From Palauibacter sp022826685 (lineage in GTDB: Bacteria > Gemmatimonadota > Gemmatimonadetes > Palauibacterales > Palauibacteraceae): DNA of 64,000 bases. The stretch is from NCBI RefSeq assembly GCF_965221685.1, contig NZ_OZ244907.1; one strand, 5' to 3'. Below the pieces are notes generated by a model. That model was not told the DNA's origin, made no database searches, and saw only the letters and a program-made list of their open reading frames with translations. Every line of letters begins with the position of its first letter. Position 1 is the stretch's first letter. Made by a program: the position numbers and the translations under genes. Below are positions 8,121-16,732 of this stretch, in pieces.

Positions 8121-8678
8121 ATGAATATGACCGGGTTCGGTATCGGCGAGATCCTCCTCATCGCGATGCTCGTGCTCATCGTGTTCGGGCCCCGCCGCCT
8201 GCCGGAGATCACCCGCACCATCGGCAAGGGGATCCGCGAGTTCCGGAAGGGGATGAACGAGATCCAGCGCGAACTCGAGGCCGCCGGCCGGGAGACGCAG
8301 TGGAGGTCGCCGCCCACGCCCCCGAAACCTGCGACCGCGAGCAATGCGACGATCGCCGGAACCGCCACCGCCGCCGGGACCGCGGCCGCCGGGGCGGCTG
8401 CCTCCGCGGATGAGACGGAGGACGAGGAGGACGCCTCCGAAGCGACTGCGGGGCCGGTCGTGGAGGAACAGGAACCGCCCACGCCGCGCGATGAAGTGGA
8501 TCCGGCTCAGGAGTTCATCGACCCCTGGTCCACGGATTCCTCGCGTCCGACGTTCGGCCCGAAGCCGCCCTCGGAGCCCGTCTCGGAGCCCGTGATCGCC
8601 CCGCCTACGACCGAGCCCGCGCCGACGGAACCGGCGGAGCCGTCCGAGGGAGAGGATCCGGAGACGGCCCCCCAATGA
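8121..8678 (+). CDS. TatA/TatB-like twin-arginine translocase subunit with long acidic tail
   Basis: 185 residues. One short N-terminal membrane helix (about 5-20), the FGP hinge (VFGPRRLPE) and an amphipathic helix (TRTIGKGIREFRKGMNEIQREL) define the Tat A/B family, the pore or receptor part of the Tat export machine. From residue 60 on it is low-complexity Ala/Glu/Pro/Thr-rich sequence, much longer than a classic TatA tail and more TatB-like in length. No tatC is in the window, but Tat substrates are (the molybdoproteins at 56674 and 58340). ATGs at 8121 and 8127 are both possible. The 3' end overlaps the convergent gene by 74 bases. Confidence 0.85.
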   Translation: MNMTGFGIGEILLIAMLVLIVFGPRRLPEITRTIGKGIREFRKGMNEIQRELEAAGRETQWRSPPTPPKPATASNATIAGTATAAGTAAAGAAASADETEDEEDASEATAGPVVEEQEPPTPRDEVDPAQEFIDPWSTDSSRPTFGPKPPSEPVSEPVIAPPTTEPAPTEPAEPSEGEDPETAPQ

Positions 8679-10185
8679 GAGCGCGGTAGCGGCGGTTATC
8701 CCCTTCCAGCGCCCTCAGCAACTCGATCGCCGACGGAGCGCCGGCTTCGGACAGCTCGGGGGCGTTGGGCCCCGCGATGCGTGCACGTGGCGGCTCCGCA
8801 TCGGCGCCGCCGGTCCCGCGGAACTCGACTTCCAGCCGCCGGCCGCGCTCGCACGGGTCGCACAGGAGGCCGTCCTCCGCCGCGGATCCGCCTACGGTCC
8901 ACGATCCCTCCGTGCCTCGGAGCGTGAAGCCGGCCAGCGCGTCCGGAACCCGTAACGTGCCGCGCCACGCGCCGCCCGTCCCGGCATCGAGCGCCAGGTC
9001 GATCACGCCGTAGAGCGCTCTCAACACCGGCGCCGCGGACATGCGCCCCTCGCCCTCCCCATCTCCGCCCTCCCAGCGGAACTCGGCCTTCATGCCGTCG
9101 TCGCGCAGCGCGGCCTCGCGGAGCTTCCGGAAAGGGAGAACGCCCTCGAAGGAGACGGGTACGCCCGGTTCGAGTTCACCGGAGGCGGCGATGAACGACT
9201 CGCCCGCCAGACGCAACTCGGCGGAGCCCTCTCGCGGCGCCGGGGTACGGGCTTCCGGCCGGCGCAGCAGGAACGCGACCATCCGAGCCCGCTGTCCATC
9301 CGGATCCGTGGGCCCGGTCTCATCATCGCCCTCGCCCGCTTCGCCCGCTTCGCCCGGAGCGCCCGGGACGCCCGGGGGGCCGCCGCCCCGGCGGGGGAGA
9401 TCGAGAGGGTTTCGGAATCCGACTTCGGGGCGCTGGATCCCCGGGGCACCGGCGCCGTCCATGCCGGCCCTGAACTCGCGACCCCAGCTCGCGAGGTCAT
9501 AGCTGATGGCGGCCTGGAGATCGTCGTCGTCCGGATGCCAGGCGAGCCCCGTGATGCGGGGGGCCGAGACCGTCACGACACCCTCGGGCCAGGTCGGTCG
9601 CACGCCGGGCGGGCGGGAGGCCTGCACGGTCAACCCGTCGCCCGAGCGATTGTCGCGCTCCGTGCGCACGTTCGGACCCGTGTCCGGAGAGAGCCGCGCG
9701 GAGAGAGCGCGCGCACACCCGGGTTCGCCGTCGAGCACGACGAGGAGCGTGTTCCAGCCCGCCGCCAACCGCACTTCGCGCGCGGGTCCGGCGTCCGCGA
9801 TGTACTGGGCGTTCACCCACGCCTCGAGCCGCGCGCAGGGCTCGACGGCCAGTTCGAGCCGCACGCTCGCGTCCGCGCGTGATTTCAGATACGCGTGGGC
9901 AAGCGTCGCCTGCCCGGCTTCCGAGACATCCGAAAAATCCAGCGGCGCCTCCCCGTCGCGGCGAAAGAGCGTCCACGTGCCCGCGGCGGTTTCTAGGTTC
10001 CGGTCCGGAAATCGGTCCCGCCCCGCAACGGGGAGCGGGTGGTCCCCCGCCGCGTGTTCCGCGCTCGTGACCAGCCAGCGGTCGACCGGGATCTCCTGGG
10101 CCCACGCGGCTTCGGGGGCGAGCGCGCACACTCCCGAAGCGGAGAGCAGGAGCGAGAGCAGGGTTCGTCGAGCCAGGCGAAGCAT
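8605..10185 (-). CDS. Secreted protein of unknown function with collagen-like Gly-x-y stretch
   Basis: 526 residues, not recognised. The start at 10185 (MLRLARRTLL) is chosen because GAGGGA sits about eight bases upstream; an ATG at 10200 would place the ribosome site inside the gene. A clear signal peptide ends near AWAQE. The protein is otherwise beta-rich and hydrophilic, with no catalytic motif I can name. About residue 275-295 there is a run of Gly-x-y triplets (GPPGVPGAPGEAGEAGEG) inside an acidic linker that separates two halves. A lone Cys pair (CDPCERGRR) lies near the C-terminus. It is divergent from the CoxS gene and overlaps the Tat gene tail to tail. Probably periplasmic or outer-membrane associated. 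Confidence 0.75.
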   Translation of the reverse strand: MLRLARRTLLSLLLSASGVCALAPEAAWAQEIPVDRWLVTSAEHAAGDHPLPVAGRDRFPDRNLETAAGTWTLFRRDGEAPLDFSDVSEAGQATLAHAYLKSRADASVRLELAVEPCARLEAWVNAQYIADAGPAREVRLAAGWNTLLVVLDGEPGCARALSARLSPDTGPNVRTERDNRSGDGLTVQASRPPGVRPTWPEGVVTVSAPRITGLAWHPDDDDLQAAISYDLASWGREFRAGMDGAGAPGIQRPEVGFRNPLDLPRRGGGPPGVPGAPGEAGEAGEGDDETGPTDPDGQRARMVAFLLRRPEARTPAPREGSAELRLAGESFIAASGELEPGVPVSFEGVLPFRKLREAALRDDGMKAEFRWEGGDGEGEGRMSAAPVLRALYGVIDLALDAGTGGAWRGTLRVPDALAGFTLRGTEGSWTVGGSAAEDGLLCDPCERGRRLEVEFRGTGGADAEPPRARIAGPNAPELSEAGAPSAIELLRALEGDNRRYRALIGGPSPDPLPRTAPPVPSARARS

Positions 10186-10344
10186 CGTGTGTTCCCTCAT
10201 TTGACCGTCATCCACGGGCGGACTCTCTCCAGACGGTTGAACATGGGGCTTTCGTCACACGATGCGCACCCGGCGCACACCCGGACCGCGTCCGCCACTC
10301 GATTCCGGTTGCCGCCCGGATGGCCCCCGGACAACTTGATTCTC

Positions 10345-10869
10345 ATGCACAGCGTGGTTGAACTGCGGGTGAACGGAGACCGGCGCCGGGTCGGAGTGCC
10401 GTCCCACTACACCCTCCTCGAGACCCTCCGCTACGGGCTCGGCCTCACGGGATCGAAGCAGGGGTGCGACAAGGGGGACTGCGGGGCGTGCACGGTGCTC
10501 CGCGATGGCGAGGCCGTACTCTCCTGCATCATGCCGGTGCACGAGGCCACGGGTCACGAGATCACGACCGTCGAAGGACTCTCGGACGCGTCCGGCCCAC
10601 ACCCGCTCCAGGACGCCTTCGATCTCACGGGAGGGGCGCAATGCGGCTTCTGCACACCGGGCATCCTCTGCTCGGCCCACGGACTGCTGACCCGCGATCC
10701 GGACCCCGCCCGCGAGGACGTCGCGCGGGCGCTCTCCGGCAATCTCTGCCGCTGTACCGGCTATACGAAGATCTTCGAGGCCGTGGACATCGCGGCCGAG
10801 GCGATCCGTACGGGCGAGACCCCCGACGAGATCGTCTCCCGCCGGCGCGATCCGGGGGGGACGGCATGA
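10345..10869 (+). CDS. [2Fe-2S] subunit of a molybdenum hydroxylase (CoxS/XdhC-type small subunit)
   Basis: 174 residues carrying both iron-sulfur clusters of xanthine-dehydrogenase-family small subunits: a plant-ferredoxin-type site (GCDKGDCGACTVL) and a C-terminal alpha-helical site (QCGFCTPG and CRCTGYTKI). It passes electrons from the molybdopterin subunit to an FAD subunit or another acceptor. The ATG at 10345 gives the normal family N-terminus; the upstream in-frame extension is not conserved-looking. Its stop overlaps the RidA-like start (ATGA). The likely large subunit is about 14 kb away (25269), and no FAD subunit (CoxM) is seen. Probably cytoplasmic, because neither it nor the large subunit shows a Tat signal. 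Confidence 0.92.
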   Translation: MHSVVELRVNGDRRRVGVPSHYTLLETLRYGLGLTGSKQGCDKGDCGACTVLRDGEAVLSCIMPVHEATGHEITTVEGLSDASGPHPLQDAFDLTGGAQCGFCTPGILCSAHGLLTRDPDPAREDVARALSGNLCRCTGYTKIFEAVDIAAEAIRTGETPDEIVSRRRDPGGTA

Positions 10870-11435
10870 TCTCGCCCTCCCCACGGTACGGGCGTGCGCC
10901 GCGCACCGTCGTCGGCGCGCTCGCGGGGCTCTTCGTCCTCCTGCCGCTGGCCGCCGGAGCAGCCGCCCAGACCCCGGAAGAGCGGCTTGCCGAACTGGGC
11001 ATCGAACTCCCGACTCCGGATGCGCCGACCGCCAACTTCGTGAAGGCGGTGACGACCGGGAATCTCGTCTTCCTCGCCGGGCACGGCCCGTGCGGCGGCC
11101 TCGACGAGAGCAACACCGGGAAGGTCGGCCTCGACCACACCGTCGAGGAAGGCTACGAGATCGCCCGCTGGGTCGGCGTCTGCCTCCTCGCATCTCTCGC
11201 CCGCGAAATCGGCGACCTCTCCCGCGTGAAGCGTATCGTGCGCGTGTTCGGGATGGTGAACACGCCTCCGGACTTCACGCAGCACTCGCAGGTCATCAAC
11301 GGCTGCTCGGACCTCATGGAACAGGTGTTCGGCCCCGAGATCTCGAAGCACGCCCGCGCGGCCGTGGGCATGGCCTCGCTCCCGCGGGACCAGTCGGTCG
11401 AGATCGAGATGCTGGTCGAACTCCACGATCCGTGA
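10866..11435 (+). CDS. Exported RidA/YjgF-like protein
   Basis: 189 residues: an N-terminal signal peptide (hydrophobic stretch ending AAGAAAQ) followed by a YjgF/RidA-type domain of the longer, non-archetypal class (LAELGIELPTPDAPTANFV start, then AGHGP, VKRIVRVFGMV, AAVGMASLP, and a C-terminal VEIEMLVEL). RidA enzymes deaminate reactive enamine/imine intermediates; the Arg that binds the carboxylate in true RidA is not obvious here, so the activity may differ. ATG overlaps the CoxS stop and its own stop overlaps the GTG of the serine hydrolase, so the three are coupled. A periplasmic RidA in an operon with a cytoplasmic Fe-S subunit is odd. Confidence 0.8.
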   Translation: MISPSPRYGRAPRTVVGALAGLFVLLPLAAGAAAQTPEERLAELGIELPTPDAPTANFVKAVTTGNLVFLAGHGPCGGLDESNTGKVGLDHTVEEGYEIARWVGVCLLASLAREIGDLSRVKRIVRVFGMVNTPPDFTQHSQVINGCSDLMEQVFGPEISKHARAAVGMASLPRDQSVEIEMLVELHDP

Positions 11436-12919
11436 TCGCTCGAACGGGCGCGTGCGTCGCCGTCGCTCTCCTCGCCGGGTGCGGAGGCGCTGGAGGTCCA
11501 ACTCCGTCTTCCGACCTCGCGGGCGGGATCGACGCCGTGTTCGCCGACCTGGACCGCCCGGGCTCGCCGGGCGCCGCCGTGTCGGTGATCCGGGACGGCG
11601 AGATCATTCACTCCCGCGGCTACGGCTACGCCCAGATCGAGCACGGCGTCCCCGTCACCCCGCGGACGGTGTTCCACGTCGCCTCCGTGTCGAAGCAGTT
11701 CACGGCCATGGCCGTGACGATGCTCGCGGCCGAGGGGGCGCTCTCGCTGGACGATCCCGTGCAGGCGCACCTCGAGTTCGTCCCCGGGTTCGAACATCCG
11801 GTCACCGTCCGCCAGATGATCCACCACACGAGCGGGATCCGGGACCAGTGGCAGCTTCTCGGGATCTCCGGCTGGCGCCTCGACGACGTGATCACGACCG
11901 AACAGATCCTCCGCCTCATGTCGCGCCAGCGGGAACTCAACTTCGTGCCCGGCTCGGAGTACCTCTATTCGAACATGGGCTACACCCTCCTCGCCCGGAC
12001 GGCGGTGGCGGTCGGCGGCACGTCCTTCCCGGAGTTCACGTCCGCGAGGATCTTCCGGCCGCTCGGAATGGACCGAACGCACTTCCACGATGACCACGAA
12101 CACATCGTCCCGGACCGCGCCTATTCCTACCGGCCGGTCCCGACGGGCGACGATGAGAGCGGCGAGGGAAGCGGGGCGGCGCCGCAGCCGGAGTACACGA
12201 AGGCGGTGCTCAGTTACGCGAACGCGGGGGCGACGAGCCTGTTCACGACGGCGGACGACCTCGCGCGCTGGCTCGACAACTTCCGGCACGAAACGGTCGG
12301 CGGTCCGCAGGTGATGGAGATGATGACGACGCGCGGCGTCCTGAACAGCGGAGATACGATCCCCTACGCGCACGGCCTGAGCATCGGCGACCACAGGGGG
12401 CTGCGCACGATCGGGCACGGGGGCGCCGATGCGGGGTTCCGGACGCAGGCGATCTGGTATCCCGAGGCGAACGTGGGCGTCGTCGTGCTCACCAACGTGG
12501 CGAACGGGAACCCGGGCGGGCGCGCGCGGCAGGTGGCCGAGATCGTCCTCGCCGACGCCTTCCCCGAGGGCGCGCCGGAGGAGGAAGAGGATGACCCGTC
12601 CGCCGACGCGGATTCGGAGGCGCCGCCGCCGCCCGACCGGGCGACGCTGGCCGGATACGCGGGCAGCTACTACAGCCCGGAACTCGACGCCCTGTACCAC
12701 CTCGAAGTGGGAGAGGACGGGCTCGTCGCGCGCCACATACGCCACGGCGACATCGCCCTCGAACCGCGGGCCGCCGACGAATTCGCCACGGACCGCTGGT
12801 TCATGCGCGAGATCCGCTTCGAGCGTGCGCCGGACGGCGCCGTCACGGAAATGCGGGTCGGCGGCGGCAGGGTCCGCAACCTGCTCTTCGTCAAGCTGAC
12901 CCGTCCGCTTCCCCGGTAG
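11432..12919 (+). CDS. Lipoprotein serine hydrolase (class C beta-lactamase/penicillin-binding family)
   Basis: 495 residues. The N-terminus is a lipoprotein signal (VAVALLAGC, lipobox LAGC), so it should be anchored in the periplasm. The alpha/beta-lactamase domain shows the S-x-x-K motif as SVSK, the Y-x-N motif as YSN, and the third motif as GHGG in place of KTG, the pattern of esterases and D-aminopeptidases of this family rather than true beta-lactamases. An acidic linker (about 380-400) leads to a small C-terminal beta domain. The start is GTG 11432 inside the preceding stop (GTGA); this is the only start that gives the complete signal peptide. Substrate unknown: D-amino-acid peptides or esters are plausible. 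Confidence 0.9.
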   Translation: MIARTGACVAVALLAGCGGAGGPTPSSDLAGGIDAVFADLDRPGSPGAAVSVIRDGEIIHSRGYGYAQIEHGVPVTPRTVFHVASVSKQFTAMAVTMLAAEGALSLDDPVQAHLEFVPGFEHPVTVRQMIHHTSGIRDQWQLLGISGWRLDDVITTEQILRLMSRQRELNFVPGSEYLYSNMGYTLLARTAVAVGGTSFPEFTSARIFRPLGMDRTHFHDDHEHIVPDRAYSYRPVPTGDDESGEGSGAAPQPEYTKAVLSYANAGATSLFTTADDLARWLDNFRHETVGGPQVMEMMTTRGVLNSGDTIPYAHGLSIGDHRGLRTIGHGGADAGFRTQAIWYPEANVGVVVLTNVANGNPGGRARQVAEIVLADAFPEGAPEEEEDDPSADADSEAPPPPDRATLAGYAGSYYSPELDALYHLEVGEDGLVARHIRHGDIALEPRAADEFATDRWFMREIRFERAPDGAVTEMRVGGGRVRNLLFVKLTRPLPR

Positions 12920-12979
12920 GGACTCCTCGTCTTCCCGCTGCCACACGGGTTGCGGATAAGCAAATTCATTGCGTGTACT

Positions 12980-13002
12980 TGCCGGTTACGGCATGTTTGC
13001 CG
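12980..13002. promoter_or_regulatory. Triple half-site operator-like repeat before the AbiE-type pair
   Basis: Three pentamers alternate in orientation with exact four-base gaps: TGCCG (12980-12984), CGGCA (12989-12993), TGCCG (12998-13002). The last ends one base before the ATG at 13004. AbiEi-type antitoxins are known to repress their own operon by binding inverted repeats, so this is a candidate operator. Confidence 0.45.
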
Positions 13003-13003
13003 C

Positions 13004-13651
13004 ATGAAATTTATGGAGTTGCTTGAGGTCGTCGCGGACGAGGCGGTGTTCGAGACCGGCTTCCTCCGCAGCGGCCGAGGCTCGGAGCCGGGTCTGGAGG
13101 CGCAGCTCAGCCGCTGGTGCGCGGCCGGCAAGCTGCTGCGGCTCCGGCGCGGGTTGTTCGCACTCGCCCCGCCGTACCGGAAGGTGGTTCCGCATCCCTT
13201 TCTCGTCGCCAACCGGCTCTCGCCCGGGTCCTACGTGAGCGGGCTGTCGGCGCTCGCCTTCGCGAACGCGATCCCGGAATACGTCCCGGAGGTCACCAGT
13301 TGCGGCCCCGCGCGTCCCCACCTGAGAGAGACGCCGCTGGGGCGGTTCTCCTTCCGTTACGTCAAGCCGGCGCTGAGAACCGGCTATCGGCTCGTGGGCC
13401 TTGTCGACGGGCAAAGTGCGTTCGTCGCCTGCCCCGAGAAGGCCTTTCTCGACCTGGCGCACCTGCAGCCGGGCGGCGATGCCCCGGCGTGGATCGACGA
13501 GCTGCGCATGGATTTCAACCAACTCTCGCCGTCGCGCCTTCGAGCCATGGCGGCGGCCACCGAGAGTCCGAAGCTGGCCCGCGCCGCGGCCCACGTGATC
13601 CGCCGCGCGACCGATCCGCCGTCGGCAGACGAACCCCTGCCGGTCACGTGA
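13004..13651 (+). CDS. abiEi: AbiEi-type antitoxin / winged-helix transcriptional regulator
   Basis: 215 residues: an N-terminal winged helix (about 1-75, including LLRLRRGLFAL) followed by the typical AbiEi C-terminal domain (PHPFLVANRLSPGSYVSGLSAL and, later, CPEKAFLDLAHL). It matches the antitoxin/autorepressor of type IV AbiE systems, which neutralises the nucleotidyltransferase toxin encoded next and represses transcription. The ATG at 13004 (MKFMELLE) is preferred to an upstream in-frame ATG-less extension that would cross the operator repeats. No strong ribosome site is seen, so a very short leader is possible. GTGA overlap with the toxin gene. Call based on domain order and partner. 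Confidence 0.82.
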   Translation: MKFMELLEVVADEAVFETGFLRSGRGSEPGLEAQLSRWCAAGKLLRLRRGLFALAPPYRKVVPHPFLVANRLSPGSYVSGLSALAFANAIPEYVPEVTSCGPARPHLRETPLGRFSFRYVKPALRTGYRLVGLVDGQSAFVACPEKAFLDLAHLQPGGDAPAWIDELRMDFNQLSPSRLRAMAAATESPKLARAAAHVIRRATDPPSADEPLPVT

Positions 13652-14451
13652 AGGACCATCTCCGGGAGCTGATCCGGGGTCTCGATCCGCACGCCGGGCG
13701 CAACGTGATGCGGGAATACCTGCAGGCTCGGATCCTGGAGGGTCTGCAGAGGGTCGGAGCCATGTCGCCGCTGGCGTTCCACGGCGGCACCGCTCTGCGT
13801 TTCCTCTACAGGCTGCCGAGGTACTCCGAGGATCTCGACTTCGCCCTCGAAGGGCCGCGGGGGAGCTACGATCCGCGGCGCTGGCTGACGTCCATCGCCA
13901 CGCAGTTCCGGCGGGAGGGCTACGACGCGAGGGCTTCGCTGCGGGACGCGGAGGCCGTCCACGCCGGGTGGTTCCGTTTCAGGGGACTCCCCCACGAGTT
14001 CGGTCTGTCGAGCCACCGCGACGAGACGCTCCGGATCAAGCTCGAGGTGGACACTCGCCCGCCCGCGGGCGCGGTGACGGAGACGCGCCTCGTGCGGCGG
14101 CACGTGTCGCTGCGGATCCATCACCACGACCGGGCGTCGCTGCTGGCCGGCAAACTGCACGCGGTGCTCCACCGGCCCTGGCTGAAGGGCCGGGACATCT
14201 ACGATCTCGTCTGGTACCTGAGCGACCCCGCGTGGCCGGCACCGAACCTCGACCTGCTGAACGCCCCGCGCCGCCAGACGGAGCCGACGGCGGCGGCGCT
14301 CACGGAGGACACGTGGCGGGAGTCGGTCGCGGAGAGGGTCGCGGGCGTGGCGTGGGCGGCGGTCGAGGCCGATGTCCGCCCCTTCCTGGAGAGCGAAAAG
14401 GACGCACCCGCCCGGAACGATGTGCTGAATCTGCTGGATACCGGCCGCTAA
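13648..14451 (+). CDS. abiEii: AbiEii/AbiGii-type nucleotidyltransferase toxin
   Basis: 267 residues of the DUF1814 nucleotidyltransferase family. The core motif is visible: GG in FHGGTALRFLY followed by the two-Asp motif SEDLDFAL. A third acidic residue is probably in LRIKLEVDTR, and conserved C-terminal features are KLHAVL and KGRDIYDLVWYL. The family's characterised members transfer nucleotides to tRNA or bind GTP and halt growth, limiting phage spread. The start is GTG 13648, overlapping the antitoxin stop by four bases, which fixes the two as one operon in the usual antitoxin-toxin order. No phage or plasmid gene flanks the pair. Confidence 0.88.
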   Translation: MKDHLRELIRGLDPHAGRNVMREYLQARILEGLQRVGAMSPLAFHGGTALRFLYRLPRYSEDLDFALEGPRGSYDPRRWLTSIATQFRREGYDARASLRDAEAVHAGWFRFRGLPHEFGLSSHRDETLRIKLEVDTRPPAGAVTETRLVRRHVSLRIHHHDRASLLAGKLHAVLHRPWLKGRDIYDLVWYLSDPAWPAPNLDLLNAPRRQTEPTAAALTEDTWRESVAERVAGVAWAAVEADVRPFLESEKDAPARNDVLNLLDTGR

Positions 14452-14506
14452 CCTGAGACGAACCCGGTCCGCCGCCCTCAAACGGGCAGCGTAGCCTCGA
14501 GGAGGT

Positions 14507-15052
14507 CTACGGACCGCCGGGGGTCTCCGAGGCGAGGCGGTCGATGACGAGTTGCGTGATGTCGACGCGTTCGCTGAACAGGATGATGATGGGGCTCGTC
14601 GCGTTCAGAATCAGGTCGTAATCCAACTCGGCCTGGATCGCTTCGATCACCGGCGCAAGTTCCGCGCGGATCCGCTCCCGTCCGTCGTTCTGCAGCGCGG
14701 TCGCTTCCTCCTGCTTGTCCTGCTGGTAGCGCTGGAAGGCCGTGAGGGCGTCCTGATACTCGCGTTCGAGCACGCGTTGCTCGTCGACGGTCAGGCTGTC
14801 CGCCTCGGCGACCCGTAGCTCGACCGCGCGCACCGCTTCCTGCCGCGCCTGCAGCTCGGCGGCGAGATCCTGCTGAAAGTCCGTCAGTTGCTGCGCGAGT
14901 TCCTGTCCCGCCGGCGACCCGAACGCGGCGGCGTCCAGGTCGATGACGCCGATCCTGAGCGGTGCCTCGTCCGCCTGACCCGCCAGCGTCGTGGGCGCCA
15001 GCGCCAGGAGCAGCGCGGCGAACGAAAGCACGAGACGTGCGTACCTTTCCAT
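14507..15052 (-). CDS. OmpH/Skp-family periplasmic chaperone-like protein
   Basis: 181 residues. A signal peptide ends at TTLAGQA, followed by IGVIDLDAA, the first beta strand of the Skp fold, and then a long coiled-coil tentacle rich in Gln/Glu/Ala (about 50-130). Skp-type proteins shield unfolded outer-membrane proteins in the periplasm. Length and layout fit the family. No bamA, lpx or surA gene is next to it, unlike the common skp context; it stands alone, divergent from the D-aminoacylase-like gene and convergent with the AbiE pair. Function as a chaperone is inferred. Confidence 0.85.
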   Translation of the reverse strand: MERYARLVLSFAALLLALAPTTLAGQADEAPLRIGVIDLDAAAFGSPAGQELAQQLTDFQQDLAAELQARQEAVRAVELRVAEADSLTVDEQRVLEREYQDALTAFQRYQQDKQEEATALQNDGRERIRAELAPVIEAIQAELDYDLILNATSPIIILFSERVDITQLVIDRLASETPGGP

Positions 15053-15144
15053 CGTTCTCCCTCTATTGGAACCTGCCGGAACGGGTCTACCCTTGAAGGG
15101 GCCGCACCGGCTTCATCGTCACGGAAACATGAAAGTAACGCGAT

Positions 15145-16713
15145 ATGTCTGAAGGAACGAAACGCCCCCGCGGCGGCGGGCGCAGCCTCCACCTCCTCTC
15201 GGCGCTCATCCTGGGAGTCGCGGGAGGCGCCGGCGCTCCGGAAGGGGTCGCCGCCCAGGCGGCCGCGGGCGGGGCGGAAGAACCGGCCACGGTCCTGTTC
15301 ACGAACGCGACGCTCGTCGACGGGACGGGCGCGCCCGGCTACGTCGGCGACCTGCTCATCGAGGGGGGACGCATTGCGGCGCTCGGCGCCCCGGGCTCCG
15401 TCGAGGCCCCGCCCGACGCGGAACGGCGCGACCTCACGGGTCTCGTCCTCGCTCCGGGCTTCATCGACATCCACAACCACTCCACGGACCGCCTGTTCGA
15501 CTTCCCGCTCGCCACGACCCAGCTCGCGCAGGGCATCACGACGATCGTCGTCGGGGCCGACGGCTCCTCTCCGTGGCCCATCTCGGACTACCTGGCGCGC
15601 ATCGACGAACTCCGTCCCACGGTAAACGTCGCGACGCTCGTAGGACACGGGACCGTGCGCAGATTCGCGCTGGGGGAGGACTACCGGCGCAGCGCGACGG
15701 ACGCCGAGATCGCGGACATGACGGTGCGCGTCGAGCGCGGGATGACCGAGGGCGCGTTCGGCCTCTCGAGCGGACTCGAGTACGACCCCGGTTTCTACTC
15801 CACGACGGGCGAGCTGATCGCCGTCGCGCGGGCGGCGGCGGGCCACGGCGGCTTCTACATGACCCACATGCGCGACGAGGAAGAAGGGCTGATGGAGGCC
15901 GTGGACGAGGCGATCCGCATCGGGCGAGAGGCGGGACTCCCGGTGCAGATCTCCCACATCAAGGCGGGGAACGCCTCGGTCTGGGGACGGGCTCCGGACG
16001 TGCTGGAGCGAATCCGGCGGGCGAACGACGAGGGGCTGGACGTGACGGCGGACCAGTACCCGTACGCGGCGTGGCAGTCCGGGCTCGCGATCGTGGTGCG
16101 TTCGAGGATGTTCTCGAACCCCGACTCCGTAGCGAAGGGGATCGCGGCGGCGGGCGGCGCGAACCGGCTGCAGATCGTCGCCTTCTGGGACGAACCGGAA
16201 CTGAACGGGCTGCGGCTCGACGAGATTGCCCGGCGCAGGGGGATGACGGACGTCGAGGCGTACATCTGGATCATGGAGAACGGGGGTTCCGGCCTCATCG
16301 GCCACACGATGAACGAGGACGACGTCGATACGTTCATGGCCTCGCCGTGGGTGATGACGTCGAGCGACGGCGGGGTGCGGAGCGCGCACCCGCGCGGCGC
16401 CGGGACCTTCCCGCGCGTGCTGGGCCACTACGTGCGGGAGCGCGGCATCCTGACACTGGAGCGGGCGGTGCAGCGCGCCACCTCGATGCCGGCGCGGCGG
16501 CTGGGGCTGAACGACCGCGGGGTGCTGCGCGCGGGGGCCCGGGCGGACCTCGCGATCTTCGACCCTGAGCGCGTGGTGGACCGGTCGACCTTCGACAACG
16601 GGACCCGGCAGGCGGAGGGCGTGGAGAGCGTGTGGCTCGGGGGCGTGGAGACCTGGTCCGCCGGGGAGCCGACCGGCGCCCGCCCCGGCCGCGCCATCCG
16701 CCGCGCACCCTGA
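15145..16713 (+). CDS. Exported N-acyl-D-amino-acid deacylase family amidohydrolase
   Basis: 522 residues. The N-terminus has a signal-like stretch (LLSALILGVAGGAGA) ending near GVAAQA. The amidohydrolase barrel begins with LFTNATLVDGTG and has the metal-binding H-x-H as DIHNHS (about residue 111), the D-aminoacylase signature SSGLEYDPGFYST, a His in ISHIKAG and the late Asp in SSDGGVRSAHPR. D-aminoacylases release D-amino acids from N-acyl forms; the export signal puts it in the periplasm. Neighbouring genes are transporters for amino acids (symporters at 17161 and 19651), which fits uptake of the product. Exact acyl-amino-acid substrate unknown. The ribosome site is weak. Confidence 0.88.
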   Translation: MSEGTKRPRGGGRSLHLLSALILGVAGGAGAPEGVAAQAAAGGAEEPATVLFTNATLVDGTGAPGYVGDLLIEGGRIAALGAPGSVEAPPDAERRDLTGLVLAPGFIDIHNHSTDRLFDFPLATTQLAQGITTIVVGADGSSPWPISDYLARIDELRPTVNVATLVGHGTVRRFALGEDYRRSATDAEIADMTVRVERGMTEGAFGLSSGLEYDPGFYSTTGELIAVARAAAGHGGFYMTHMRDEEEGLMEAVDEAIRIGREAGLPVQISHIKAGNASVWGRAPDVLERIRRANDEGLDVTADQYPYAAWQSGLAIVVRSRMFSNPDSVAKGIAAAGGANRLQIVAFWDEPELNGLRLDEIARRRGMTDVEAYIWIMENGGSGLIGHTMNEDDVDTFMASPWVMTSSDGGVRSAHPRGAGTFPRVLGHYVRERGILTLERAVQRATSMPARRLGLNDRGVLRAGARADLAIFDPERVVDRSTFDNGTRQAEGVESVWLGGVETWSAGEPTGARPGRAIRRAP

Positions 16714-16732
16714 CCGCGCGGCTCGGCACGCA

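Noticed and set aside
11432..12919. True class C beta-lactamase resistance gene
   Set aside because: The third motif is HGG rather than KTG and it has a lipobox; better as an esterase/peptidase-like hydrolase.
12920..14451. AbiE pair as part of a mobile element
   Set aside because: No integrase, transposase, tRNA or flanking repeats; it is an isolated pair.
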